DNA from: Chrysomallon squamiferum
Lineage: Eukaryota > Mollusca > Gastropoda > Neomphalida > Peltospiridae
Direction of reading: 5' to 3'
Length of the DNA stretch: 64,000 nt
Assembly: GCA_012295275.1 (NCBI GenBank)
Contig: CM022674.1
Location: 8,952,260-9,016,259 of the forward strand
Part shown: positions 26,401 to 41,400 of the stretch, piece by piece
Layout of the letters: each line of letters begins with the position of its first letter
Position numbering within the stretch: position 1 is the stretch's first letter
The notes under the pieces: generated by a model
What the model was told of the DNA's origin: nothing
Seen by the model: the letters and a program-made list of their open reading frames with translations, nothing else
The model's database searches: none
Translations under genes and position numbers: made by a program

Positions 26401-29400
26401 TGTTATCATTTGTTCTTTTACTTTTTTTACTTTTTTTTTATCACTGTTAAAGAAGACATGATAATACAGTTGCACTGATTCCACAGTATTCAGTTTTACA
26501 AACAACTATTCTGTTGTTTGTTTTATCACCAGAGGTCAGATATGGTTTTCCCCAGGGTTAATAATTTATCTGTGTGCTAGGCAGTTTTTATGTAAACAAC
26601 ACAGTTGATAAATTGCTGTTATTCATACTTCACTCTCTTTCACTTAGTTTTCTGTACTGAAAAATTATTTTACAGAATAAACTTTGAAACTAGCCACTAT
26701 AAAATATATCAAGCATATATGCTAAATATTCATGTTAAGCATGATCTTAAAAGTGTTAAAAGTTGTTACCTTAAACACTGAAGCAGTTTAAGAACACATA
26801 AAAACAATGTTATAAAACACACCATATTTAAGATAACACTGGACTTTTTTAGAAACTGTTTTCAGCACATTAAAACAGTTCAATAAAACACACTAAATGT
26901 TAAGAAAACCCTGAACCAAACTATTTTACAAACACATTAAAAGAAATGTTATAAAACACATTAAACATTAAGAAAACATTAAAGCAACTTGATTTAAAAA
27001 CACACAAAAAGAATAATTATAAATCATGCAAAATACATGTTTAAAATGGATCAGGTGTTTTTATTTAAAACAGATTTGTGAAAGTACACACATCAGACAT
27101 GTTGTTAGTAATAAACAGTGTGCTACTTTTTACAAACACATTTTAAAACAATATAATAATAAACTGCATAAATATTTTTATTTAATTTTTTGAATTATCA
27201 AATGTTGTATTTGATCTTACACTGTAAAAGGAAATTAATGACCACCAAGATTCTGTGTAAATCTCATTATGTTAATAATTTTAATCGCCAGGTATTCCAG
27301 GTATACATTTGAAAGCAGTTTTTTCTCTACATTGTATAATTACCAACATTTAATATAACTAATCATATATAACAAAAGGAGGTCATAATGACTGTTATGA
27401 TCTTTATAAAATAATTATTATATATATTGATATAATCACATATTTAAAGGATTTGAGAGAAATTATATAGAACATAAAAGCTTTCCCCCTTTTTTTATGC
27501 TGTAAAATATAAATGAAAATATTTTTTTATATTTTTTAAAGCAAATGAAAATTAATCACTTTTGGTAACCAGGTTTTAAATGAAACATGTAAAACTGAAT
27601 ATTTTATGATTAAATGCTGCCACCTGTATGTTACTATATTTTCAGAGGTTTTGTTAACAATGTCACAACTAATTACAAGGAGAATAATATATTTAATCTC
27701 ATCATCTTTTATTTACTTATCTAATTATATTCTGTAATTTTCATGATTGAGAATTTTTTTTATATTAATTAGGGCATTGCTTTAACAGCAAATATTATTC
27801 AAATTTCCAGTTTCATATATATATATTTTAAAGCTTGTTGATATATATATATGATAATAATTTTAAACATTGTTCACATAATTATATAGTTCAAAACTTG
27901 TTTCTTCTTTTCTTTGTTATTCAGTATGTGTTGTAGGTTTTAAATAGGTCAGTAGCAGTTTGAACTACAAAAGCAGTTTCTTACTTGTCAGTCATTGCAC
28001 AGTTTTTTTTTTTTTTTTATTTATTTCTTTTTTGCATGAGTCATCCTATGTGATATCAACAACAAAGCAGGTCACTAAGTTGTTTTTCATCATGTATGCT
28101 GTCTGTATAATTCACAGATCAGATTTTTATTATGTGAAGAATAATAATCAGTGAAAAGATTTCCCAACATAAAGCAGACTGAAACCATCAAATTTGATGT
28201 CTGCAAGCTTGAACTCCCTCTTTTGATGATAAGTGCAAGGTAATTCAAACAGAACACAAAGAAACACAGAAAGGTATTGGGAATGTGGAATGTTTTCTGA
28301 GATGAATGTCATGTAGGTTTCTCTGTGTAAAAGGGTGCACTTTACTAAATTATTACACATTTAACACTCATCATATTATTAGTCACAAAAAATAAATAAA
28401 AAAACAACTTAATAATAATAATAAATTAAAAATGTCATAAATAAAAAGTAAATATTACAAAATAAAAATTATTTATCTTACATATTTTGATAAGCCAGAC
28501 ACTGGAAGGAAATATAAATAGGCCTATTCATATGAGTTGATATAAGATATTTTTATTGAATATCTGTCAATAAAAATTATTTTTAATTAACTGTCCTAAA
28601 AGTGTTTTCAATCAAATAACAGTTTAATTAACTATTAATTTACTCAAACCCATAAACTGGAAATTTTACTCTCTTGATTAATTTTGAAGTTACTTATAAA
28701 TAATAAATCACAAAGAAAATGATATTTTTGAGAACCTCGAATAAGATTAATTGTAAATAAGGTTATAATTTATGCAGTGGTGTATATAAATAAAATATAA
28801 TAAAATAATAATGATAATAACAAATAAATGAATAATATTTTTTCATTTTATTTTACTTGGCACTATATATATATATATAATCTCTTGATTTTCTTGAATA
28901 TGAAATGGAACCAGGCCACCATACTGTAAAACATATATATGGCTGATTGGTCATCCTTGTAGTAGTTTGTATGTAAACACATTTGTACCCAGGAAAACAA
29001 ACTGACCCCAGAAACTGGAAATACAATCCACCTTGTTCCTTGTTAAAATATTTTTGTTAAGATTTTACCTTCTGTTGAAACACATTATTATATAAAACTA
29101 TAACAAATATTTTCAGTGTGTAAGTTCATCTGAAAGCTTTTGTTCTTTGGCCTGTAGGCCTACAATGGTTTCAGATGTGTTGTATCCATCTATACAAGTG
29201 CATGTATATTTATTTTATTCTCTTTTGCTTTTTTCTTCCTTTTTGTTTCATTCATTTTTTTCATCTTTAACTTTTTAATTTTTTTTTTCAAGTGTGGTTT
29301 TCTTGATGTTAGCCAAGAAAATAATTCCAGTCATGGTTAAAAGATGTTTTACAAACAAAAGCTCTCACTATAATAAATGGTTTTTAGAAATTTTCAACTT

Positions 29401-32400
29401 TATATGTGCCTGTTCATTGCGTGCTGCTGTCTCAGCTTCAATTAGAGAACAAAGAGAATGCAAACATTGTTCTTTAGTTTTGTATTAGTCATATACAGTG
29501 AGATTAAAAGAGAGGAATTTCTGTAAGTATGTAATATAATTGAAAAAAGGGAAATTTTATGTGTTGATATAGGTAGAGTGTTTTTAATACCACATGTTAA
29601 AGAATGAGGGTTTTTATGTTTGATTGACCATTCAGGGATATTTTCAGTTCCAGTTATTTATCAAAATAATATAAAAGGTTCTTTGTTTTTATGAAATATC
29701 AAAAACATACTTATTTTGTGAAATAGGTATACTATCTATTATTAAAAAATAAAATAAAAAAACAAATAGCTTAAATTGCCTTTTTATTTAACACTGACAA
29801 ACTCAATATGGAAATTATTGTTACTAATAATAATAAGTATAACAAACAATAATACAAAATTCAAGGTGTTGACATTTTTTTAACCCTGTATTTTATCAAT
29901 GGCTGATATATTTTTTCTTAAATGAAATAATCTTTGCTTGGAGTTCAAAATAATACTTTAATGATTATTAAAATGTTTTATTAACACCATTATTTTTTTG
30001 ATGAGGCAAATGAAATAATCTTTGCTTGGAGTTCAGAATAGTACTTTAATGATTATTAAAATGTTTTATTAACACCATTAACTCACAGTAATCTAACAAA
30101 TACATCAGGTAATAGGTGTTAATTAATGTAAGTGTTGTGGTTAAACAAACATTTTCTTTGCCTGTTACTATAGTTCAAGCTGGACTATTACTGTCATGTT
30201 CCAGCCTCACCTGCTAAATATGTTTATTTGAAGTGCATAGTTTATGAGATGTTCCCGCAGCAAATCAGTGAACCCTGAAACAACATGCTGACCATCAGCA
30301 ATTAGAGTCATTGTGGACAGCTCTAACTCCATCTTAATAGGCCCTTCTAAGTGTCAGAGTGACTTGCACTATAATTAGGATGTTCTCAATAACCTTTTGT
30401 GTTTTTAACAATATCACAGATCCATATAGTACTTTAAATTATAGTGAAATCTAACCCACTTTTATTTCACTTGATGGAGATAGTTTACAGAAAAGGTAAT
30501 AATATACTAGAGGAAATATATATATTGTTTAAGTTATAAGTAGGTATTATTGTTATGTTGATGATATTTGTTCATTGTTGATGTTCAATAAAGGGGAAAA
30601 AATTCCCAAAGAACCTTTTAAGTCTGATAAAAGTTACTAAAATAAAAAACACATTACAATAGCTTTTCTTTCTTTAAAAAAAGAAAAAAAAGAAGAAGAA
30701 AAGATAGGTATTCAGTGCTTTATTTAATTTTCATTACAAGTCTCTTTACTATGGATTGAGATAATATTTGTTTTTACAGATACTTGTAATTACTTTATAA
30801 ACTTGTAAAATCAGTTAATATTACATATAGTAATTAAGAACATCATCATCCACATCTGTACTTGTACTTACCAGTTTAACATGAAACCTGACTCTCTCTA
30901 ATCTTTTTTAAACTTTTGTCTCAGTATTTTTTGTGTTAAACTTTGTCTCAGTATATGATGTATTTTGTTTGTTATTAAAATAATACATGTGTTTTTTATT
31001 TGTCTTCTTTTGAAAACATATTTGTTGTACTCAAAAAATTTCAAACAATTATTTTTTAGACAATATTTGTTGACTCAAAAAGCAAGTTATTTTGTAGATA
31101 AAAATTTACTGTCAGCATGATTTCTCTGTTTCTAACAAAACACAGAGAGAGCAAAGAATTCTACTAGTCATCAAGAGTAGTGTGAACCTCATTTATTTTC
31201 TAATATTTTTGGTTTAGTATACATAAAACTATAGAGCCATTGCAAAATGGTATAAGGTTACACTGACATGCAATATACATATTATTTGAATAAGGTGTTT
31301 CTGGACCTAGATGTGTTTGTGTGTGTGCATTTGTTGTTTTGAAATATTAGACATAATCCAGTAAGATAAAAATATAAATTATTTAAATCTTAAAGGCTTA
31401 ACAATGGTAACATAAAGCAGAAAATCTGCAGTTTTTTCAATTACATACAGCATGGAATATAGTGTAGTGATTTTTGGTTTATAAACAAACAGGTTACAGT
31501 TTTGTTGGATATGGTGAAAACAAGAAAGACTGAAGAGGAAACATTGATACTTCTGTTGAGAAACAGAGACAAATATGGACAAAACAAAGGTTATTTAAGG
31601 TATAATAAATTATGGGATTTTGGAAAAAAGAAGCCAACTAGATGAATATCACAAACTAATACCTGAAATCAACATCTGTAATTAAGCATTCCACTGACAA
31701 GAGTAGTTACGACATAAAACAGCAAAAACCAGTCCTGACTGTATCATGCTAAATTACTGAAAAATGTGTGTCTATTGACAGTTAGGCTGTTCCTAGTTCA
31801 TTGTGGTTCTTTCTTTGAAAAAGCATTAGTTTTTAATTTTGCTTCAACAGAAATTTTCTGTAATTAACAATGCCTTAAATAAAGATTATTTCATAAGAAG
31901 GCATACAAAACAGCAAACACTTATGATTTATGTATAATACAAATCTATAAACTTGAGAAGTATTTTCTTTTACCAGCCTTTGTTTTTTTTATATAGTGTT
32001 AGTAAATTAGTAGGGTAATTACATCATGTTCCCAGCTTTAATTAGATCATTGTCAATAAACTAATTACAAAACAAAAATTCCTCACCAGAATGTCTATTA
32101 TGTTTTAATAATATCCAGGACATAAACAATTTCTGGAAGGTTTATACATAGTTCAGAAGTACTCAGTTTTCTTGTGCTGGAGGTCACTGAGTACACCTCT
32201 GGCACCTGGTCATAGACTTATCCTAAGGAATCAAGACTACAGATTTGGTGAATTTGTTTACAGATAGGCTAAGCTGAATCATTACCTGTTGAAATTTCAC
32301 TTCACTGTTGATCTTAACAGAAGCTTTAACATGTGAAAGATGAATACATTTTTAACAGTTTGAGTTACAAAACATTTCATATCCATATCACTATTTATTA

Positions 32401-35400
32401 TTATTTTTATTATTATTATTATTTGTTTACTTAATTAAACAGATTGTTTCTTGGTATTGCCACATTTGTTAATTTTATTACAATATTTTGTAATGCATGC
32501 TGTCATGTTAAAAATCAAACTGGCCTTTATTTACAAGCTATATAAATAAAATGTACAAATAATTAATGTAATTTTAAAACTAAGTTTCAAAGCTTTGGTA
32601 TGTTTATAAATATGTTGTAGGTTGGTATAAATAGTAAATTACATCTTAAAACTTATTTTATATAAATAGAGCAACTAAAATATATATATTTATTTAATTT
32701 TTTTTTTTTTTCAGCATTAAAGTAATTACTTATTAGTTTTTATTATCAGCAAAGCTTGGACACTTTTTCATTAGCAGTTATTTAACACACACAGATTTTG
32801 TGTACTAACAGATTTCTAAATCTGTTTGTCTATTAGCCTAGCAAGCATTCACTTATTTCTGATAATCTTATCATGTCATTTTTATTTTCGCATGTGTTTT
32901 CTACTTTTTTCTTTTCATAATTTAAAAATAAAAAATTTATGCTTTATAAATGGAAGATGTAGGTAAAAAGCGATAAAATGTAGACAGGTGATATAAATTG
33001 GTATGTACATATCTTGAAGGGGAATGATTTTACCAGGTGATTTCAGTGGAAAACATATGCTGGTTCTGATACCACAAGCTCAAAATAGCTCAAGAGGGGA
33101 ATTGTTTTGTGTTAGAATCATAAAAATTGCTGTTCTGCCTTCTTGTGGAAGCTTACATGCAAGGTCGTGTTGGCAGGGAGTATTCATTTTCAAAGTTCTT
33201 GGTGTTGCAAAAACAACAGTTGTGCTTGTTAGGCTGGCAGGCAGCTAATGGCTTCACTGGATCCAGCTAATACTTTATGTCAACTGAGGGCAAAAGTTAT
33301 GTGGTTTGGTGAGTAGTATATATTTGAATATAAAACAATATTTAGGACAAACAGTTAAATATTTACTTTATATTCTACAAAAGAAATGTATTTGGAATCT
33401 CGGTGGCATGATAATAAGAAATTATTTGTGAAATACTGTTGCTTATGTGATAGGTATTATATCTTTTTACTGATTAAAATGGAATTTACAAAAGTTTCTA
33501 TCTGTTTTATAATAATAATACTAATAATAATTATCTGTAGATATATTTGTAAGATTAAAATATCTTGTTTGAAATGAAATATTTTGTTTATTATACATTT
33601 TCTAGACATTCAAGTTCTTCACAAATGTTGTTAAAGTTTCATTTATATATGTATTTTATATTATTTTTAATGTAAGATCTATTTTAAAAAGAAAAAATAT
33701 TCAGTGTATTATTTCACATACTGGATTAATTAAAATTAAAATTAACTGATATTAATTTAATTCAAATAGAGTCAAATGTTTTGGCAAAATATTTCTGTGG
33801 TCATTATTAACATTGATATCTTTGTAGAATTACAGGGTTTCAAGTTATTATTAATTATTTTTCAATTAAATTTATATTTTCAAACTGTTAAAATAAACAT
33901 TGAACAAGATGGGTTTTTAAAAGAGTTTTAATGTTTTATATAAATTAACTACAAATGCAAGGTTTGTACTGCATTATTTGTTTTCATAAGATATGGGTTC
34001 TTGGGTTTTAGGCTAATAAAAAGAAATGTGTATATATATATATATATAATAAGCCAAATAAATTTATTTTTGACAAACTTCTGTTCTGTAATCTTCAGAA
34101 CTCAAACAGTAAACTATTTCTGTTTTTATGAGAATGAAAACTATTGGATCAAATCATGGTACTGACTGTTTCTTTAGGCAGGTCAGCAGGTCACCCAGAC
34201 ATTTCTCAACATATGACTGAGTTCTGAGACATTCTTGATTCTCCTGTCAGAAGAATTCATCTTGATCACAATTGTCTTTCTGACAAACCAGTGTGTTTGT
34301 TCTTTCCATCAACATAGCTAAACTGAACCCATTTTCAGTTTATATATAGCTACCTATCAGATATAGTTAATCTTAGTGTTTTGTTTCCAGTATGTTACCT
34401 TTTATTTCTAAAGGGGTATCACTACTGATTAAAAACAAAACACTGTCTTTAATATAAACATATAATTTACAATTTCTGGCCATATTCCTTATAGACACCT
34501 AAATTATTTTCAAAATATATAATTCTGTTACAAAAGATATTTTAATCAATTTATCATAAATTTGAAAGATTTATTTTGATCATTAGTAATCTCCTGATTT
34601 GAAATTGGATGAAAATTTATAAATTTATCAATCTAAAACCATGTGACATCACCATGAAAACAGAGAGCAGGAACTTGCTCTTTGAAATATGCAGGATTGT
34701 TAGTGAAAGGTCTCGTAGTGATCAAGTTACACACAAATTGGGTTTGAACTACTCCCAGACTCTTAAATGTTCATTCCTCGATTAGGTTCAAGAAACACAA
34801 GTGCTTTCTAGACTAGCACCAGTTTTTAATCTAAATGTATGATAGTTTATAGTCAAAGATTCTGCTGTATCAAACTCTGGCACACAATTCTTACTCTCCT
34901 CATTAACTGGTACTAAAAGATAAGCATTTATTTTTTGTTTTTTGTTCCAGTAACCTTTATTTCTTGGTTTTAAAGCCTGTTAGATAAATCTGTGTGTGTG
35001 TGTGCGTGTCTATTTTTTTTTAAAGATCTTTATATGTAAGAAATGATTAGCATATTAATTACCAGATTCCATACACTTATTCACTTGAAATATTATAAAG
35101 ACAACCATGATTGTCATAAATATTTTGTTTCTATAGTATTTTCAGTTGTATGTGAATATTATTTTGTGTGTGTTTTGTATATACCAGTAAATATAATATT
35201 AACTTCAGTGACTGTCAACAAAATTTATTGTAACAAGTTCATACTTCATGTGCTTATTCTGCTGCATGTGTTCAATTTTTCCTTAAGTGTTGCCAGAAAT
35301 ATTGCCCACTTTACAGTAAGCTATGTTTGGAAATTAAACAAACACTCAGGGTTTGGCTCTTTCATGAACAACATCATGCCTTGTGAAGCTATGAATTTTT

Positions 35401-38400
35401 ATCCTTATTTTTAAATGAACTAGTGTATCACTCTGTTGGTTAAGATGCTGATATATTCTGACAATGGTTGAAGCCAAATACCAAGTTATGTAGTAGAAAT
35501 ACCTGAAGAGACTAGCAAGTCACAGTCTGTAGTTTGAATGAAGAAGAACTGACTTCTGGCATTTAACAACACAAAGCTATTGGTGAAATGAAATGTCAAT
35601 TACATGACTGCACCAAATATGTCTTCATCATGTTTTGAAACCATGTTGGATAAGACATATCACCTACAGATATATTTATACTCTATATATAAAACAAAGA
35701 TATCATTTTCAAAATTCATTTTACTATTTTAAAGACTCTATTTTATTTTGTATGTTATTGAAAATAAATGAACATATTATTAATATTATTTTAATTTTTT
35801 TTGTTTGGTATATGATTATATAATCTATAGGGGTCATTCCGTGTCAAATCACCCAATGGATTAAACCCAACAGTTCAGATATTTATGAAACTTGGTATAC
35901 TTATTGATCGGGATCCCATATCACCAAATCCAACATTTTATGACCAGTGGCTTGGGAGATATGGCCCCAAATTTTGAGATTTTTGGACCAAAATGGGCAT
36001 GACCACCAGCCTTTGAACCCTCATATCTCGGGAACGACTGGGCCAGTCTTCACAAAATTGGTACTGTTGAAAAGGCAATATGACAAGGATTAACATATGG
36101 AAGATTTCAAGAAAGGTCATCTCAAGGTCACATGATCCACAAGGTCAATTTCAAGGTCATAACAAAGGTCAAAAGGTCAGTTTACCCCAACCTTCTTCAA
36201 ACTGAACAATAATGGCAGATTTTATGAAGATTGGCCCAGTAGTTCCTGAGATATGAGGGTTCTGATTGGCCTAAAATCACAATCAACAAGTTTACCAAAT
36301 TTCATAAAAATCGGACTATAAGCTTCCCTGTCCAAAAAAGCACAGATAGACAAAAACTCTCCATTGGATTTGCAAGGCAGGACAAAAACCCCTCCTCAGA
36401 AAAAAAGCAGCTTAGCAAACAACCACTTTATTACAATCAAAATATATCTTTATCAAAATTAGCATAATAAAGGCATGATTTTCAATTTAATCTGCTTGTT
36501 TAATCAACATAATTAATAAAAAGTGACTGTGATAATAATCACAATTTGAAGAAAGAATTTATTTTGAAACATACAGTTACATTGTATGAAATGAGATAAC
36601 GTACTGTAGTAATCGTTTTGGGAATTTTGCCATTTTGAAAATTGAATATAATTCCAGAAATAATATCAAATCCTAACATAAGCTGAAGGGGGTGCTATGT
36701 CCATATTCCTAATAACAGTAATAGAAAAAACAATAATAAAAGAATATAAAAATAAAATATTACATTGTGACTGCATGTATTTACTATAAAGAGAAATTAA
36801 AATACAAGTATTTTGATAAATGAAAACATTAATAAGGAGTAATTATAAATAATCATGAAATATTATGTTATAATTAATGAATGGTTCTTAAAAATTTTAT
36901 ATTTAATTTATTTTTTTAATTGCAGATAAAATAGCACAAAAACAATATGTAATTAAGTTTGGATGTGACAGCATTAAAATAATTGTATTTATTTTTAGAT
37001 TTGTTGCCAGGCATTGAAGAATTTCTCATAACTACATTAGCTAATGAAAATCTTTCAATAACAGCAGAGGAAAAGCGACAGTATTTCGTTGAAAGATTAG
37101 ATATTTTGAAACTTCCACCATCAATTCCACCAAGACCAGGTTAGTATTTTTTTCTTCTTATCAAGTAATGATAAACATTTCCAAGTTACATAACTCAGAA
37201 CATAAATGTATACTTAAAGTAAAATTTATTTGAGTTACCAGTGTCAGTTATCTTCAAACATTATTCTAAGCTTTTGTATTCAGGTAATTTCTTTGACCAT
37301 TCTTTAGATATATAGATTGTTAAAAAGCAGCTAATTTCTTTTTTAAGATATTATAAATTGTCATAAATATTTTGTTTATAATATTTTAGGGCGCCGTTCA
37401 GTTCACAGTAGTCAGAATGAACTAGATGTTGTAGATGATAGTGTAAAAGCAGTCCCAGACGACTTCGCAGCCTATCAAAGAGAACTTGCTCGAACGTTTG
37501 CTCAAGTTCCCCCTGCAGCCAAAAAAGAAACTAAGACAGAGGCAATTTTATATTTAATTATTTATTCAATTTTATATTTATGTAGGCTACATGTGTGTGT
37601 AGAACTATATCTAGATTATTATCTATATATATATATATATATAAATAAAGTATAGTGAAGTTGTATTTAAAACATAAAAAGATTATGAAACTTATATTAC
37701 GATAGCGTATGAATGGACTCATCCTCATTAATGCTTTCTTGCATTTTTTAAAAATTTGTTTGAAACCAAGTGATAATTTTGCATATTTTGCTAATAGCAT
37801 GTTACTTCATATATTAATGTTTCTAATTTCATCCAGCAAAGATATGTGCCTTATTATTAACAGGTGATAGTAATGGCAATAAATTACAAATTTAAATCTT
37901 TATCAGCAGCTATTAAGAAATTTAAGCAGACTCTAATAGTGATATTTCAGAACAGACTGGGAGTGTTTGGCAGAGCATCAATTGATTCTGTTTGTTTATT
38001 TCCAAATTAAATTGAGTTCATGTAGTAATAATAGAACACTATAAATACATGCTGTTGTTCCCCTCCATATAAGTTAGACATTTATAACTCCTTTTTTTTT
38101 TTAATAATTTGGTTCAAAATGGAAATTTATTAATATGCCTTGTTTTAATGTAAATATGAAAACATCATGTATGGTTTTTTTGTTGGGAATATTATTCATA
38201 CAGTGATTATTTTACTGTTAAAGAATATTATTAACGAGTGTGTGCTCGCATGAAGTACAAATAATGAAAATTGAAAGACAAATATAGAACTGAATGGGGA
38301 AATTGAAGCCAGTGATGTATTATTTTTGACTGGATTTCAAAAACATTTAGTTGTGAGATGTGTGCATTGCTGTGCATTGCTGAAGTGATTGTGTTACAAT

Positions 38401-41400
38401 GAAAACATCTGTTTTATGCAGCTAATTTGGTTTACTAGAGGTGGATGGTTTAGTAATCTGCAGTAGCTTGTTTTTTCATAACAAGACTGTTCTCTGAATG
38501 AACAACTGACATTTATCATGTTGGCAGCAGTCCAGGATGTTTTAGGTTAAACACCAACTTATTTAATAAATAATTGTCGGGTGAAAATATTTACGTCAGA
38601 CTTAGATGCTATGTTATATATATTTTTTTTTTCTGTTATCCTGGATGTAAGCAAGGTGTATTCATTATTTATTGTATATATTTAGCTGTATAATGTGTGG
38701 CACAAACCAAAACAATATAATGTTCATGTACTAGCTAAACTTTACTTATTAATTTTTAAAGTTAACATTTTAACATTTCATTGATGTAATAGTTCTGTGA
38801 CTTTTGTTGTCATGATAACAAAACAGGGATACAGTTAATAATCATTAAAGAAAAGAAAGTTTGTACTTAAAATTATAAAAATCAAAAACAGAAATATAGC
38901 CTTTAGGTTACTTTCCATCAGTTAGAACCAGTTACCATATTTTAGATATTTCACACAAATGGTCAAGTGTTGCTTTTCATGTAATTGGTGGGTGAGCATT
39001 TCACTTGAGCATTGTAGGTCTTTGCTAACAGTGGTGGATCATAAACAGATATTTTAATACTCACAGCTGTATCAGTGGATTAAACTGAGAAAATATATTT
39101 ATACAGAAGTATTAATAATTTAAAATCTACGGTAATCTAAGGTAATTTAAAAATCTAAGTCATGCTGAATATAAAAGTATGCAGTTGGCATGTTAATTTT
39201 TCAGTTTCCACATGGGTGTATCAAGCATTGTTAAATTATAGTTTATATTATACTGAACAATAATTACATGAATTACCTGAAATTCGAAGGATCTAATGTA
39301 AAAGAGAGGATAAAAGTACAGTTGGAAAATTTTGTCTGACTTCTTGTACCTTCATTATTACTGATACTCATAGAATGGGTTTTTTTTGTTGTTTTTTTTT
39401 TTTACAAATTTTAATAAACATTTTATATTTGCTTTAAAGTTGTTTTCTGGCTGACTACACTTGGTTTGACTGATCATACATTTACAAATGTAATAAAACT
39501 AATGATTCTTATTTTTTTCAGCATGTGAAAATCTATGATGATATAGATTCTTCAGAAAGGTAAGTTAATTTCTTTCAAATATTTAAATTGTTATCTGTTT
39601 TCATTGTTTTTATGATAAAACTTTTTTTTTTTTTTAAATGGTTTCAGTTATTATTTTTATTGTAATAATTATTAATTTTAGTACTGAAGAAGACAAGGAA
39701 CATGATCTGTATGAGATTCCAGTTGTACGACAGACAGAAGAAAGTCAGCCAAATGACAGTTCCAGTGTTGCCACTGCTGCCAGTGTTGATGACATCACAG
39801 AGGAAGTTGCTGACAACTGTCCACCTCCACCATTGCCGCCTCGCCGTGACAGAACAACTTCAGAAGTGACCAATCGCAGCACAGAAAGTATCTGTTCAGA
39901 CAAACCTCCAGACTTGCCAGCCCGTCCACCACTTCAGAGTCGCAAAAGTGATAACAACAACATTACAGATAAATGTATAAAAACAGACAAAACAGAAAAA
40001 TCTGACAATATAATCACAGGTCTGTCACAAATCATTTTACAAAACTTTTAATCACCTAACTGATATAAATGATTTTGCATTTTCTATCCAACTGACTTAA
40101 TGATTTTTATACACTAAATTATTTTCAAACCAATTTTTAAAGAGAAAATTGTTGTTTTTTCCCCCCAGTATTAAACATCTCACATCTGTTTTAGAAAAGA
40201 TCAGTATGATATCAGCAGAGAGATAATTCTGTTATAGTTATCAAAGGTGTTTGTAATGGCCCTTTTTATCTGTTTTACAGAAAACTGGTTTAAAAATTAC
40301 TGAATGTTATAAATAAAGTTGTCTACATTTATCCTAACTTAGTTAAGCATAACTGTACATACATCACTAATGACAGGTAATAAGCATTAATATATATATA
40401 TATATATGTAACATTTTTTTTGTTTTTGTTTATTTATAATAATCAGTTTTTACATCTAAGTGGCACACCTGTTACAATTGTATGTTCTCTTTTCATCTGT
40501 CACAGATGGAGACAGCACAAGCTATGAATCTTATGATGAGGAGGAAAAGGTGAATGATTTAGCCTTGCTCAACAAGCTCAACATAAAACTTCCCAAGTAA
40601 GTTGTTTAAACTTTGTGTTTTCTGTAATCCAACATTCACACCAATGTCCTCAGTTCATAATAGTTCAACTTAATAATAATAACATTAAAAATTGTTTTTT
40701 TTACAAAGCTTTAATTTAGGGATAGGCTTAGTTGCATGGTTAATTATCAATTGCAAAAAAACAAAAAATATGGCCATTTTGTAAGCTGACAGTGAATTTC
40801 CTTTCTCATTTCATACTTTATAAACTAGAATATATTAAAAATGGAATTAACTGCATTATTAAAAGCAACAAAAATATAGCTTAAATTTGTGAATTTCCTT
40901 TCTCATTTCATACTTTATAAACTAGAATATATTAAAAATGGAATTATCTGCATTATTAAAAGCAACAAAAACGTATATCTTAAATTTGTGAATTTCCTTT
41001 CTCATTTCATACTTTATAAACTAGAATATATTAAAAATGGAATTATCTGCATTATTAAAAGCAACAAAAATGTAGCTTAAATTTGTGAATGTTTTCTTTT
41101 TCTTTTTTTCAGACGTGCCAAGAAGGAATCAAATAAACTAAAGAAGAAAATCAGTAACTCTCGATCATCAAATCAATTGGAGCTGAATGTACCATTTAAA
41201 AATCTCTCTGATGTTGTTGTGTCTGGTGAATTATATTACAGAGGGAAACTTTCATGGAACCGCAGGCTGGTAGCTCTGGTCAATGGTAACTTGGTTTGTT
41301 ATAAGCCAGACAAAGAAACACGACCTAATTTGGCCATCAGTTTGCCTGGTTATGAGGCAACATATTCAGAAAGAGAAGGCAAGAAGGGTTTTGAGATCAA

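Larger units (their letters stand above)
19498..36998 (+). other. AFAP1-like intron 1 (17.5 kb)
   Basis: Donor GTAAGC follows ATG GAA ACT CTG AAC G, and acceptor TTTTTAG precedes the next exon in the same phase. Inside I see only repeats and random-looking ORFs: (AAC/AAT)n at 20551-20645, (CA)n at 23450-23487, a degenerate tandem array at about 26770-27040, an 88-bp duplication at 29920-30078, and a probable interspersed repeat at 35830-36365. GC-richer patches without a recognisable product lie at about 21360-21500, 30130-30350 and 33020-33290. Confidence 0.8.

Noticed and set aside
33024-33248. 75-codon ORF in a GC-richer patch of intron 1
   Set aside because: Protein-like in places, but with no family match I recognise, no matching splice phases and no conserved motif.
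35043-35414. 123-codon ORF in AFAP1-like intron 1
   Set aside because: Composition is Ile/Phe/Val/Tyr/Asn-heavy as expected from AT-rich noncoding DNA. No domain or signal is visible, and it lies within an intron.
36920-36950. Possible extra microexon just before AFAP1-like exon 2
   Set aside because: An acceptor-like TTGCAG and donor-like GTAATT exist, but the enclosed segment would end in phase 0, incompatible with exon 2, which needs phase 1.
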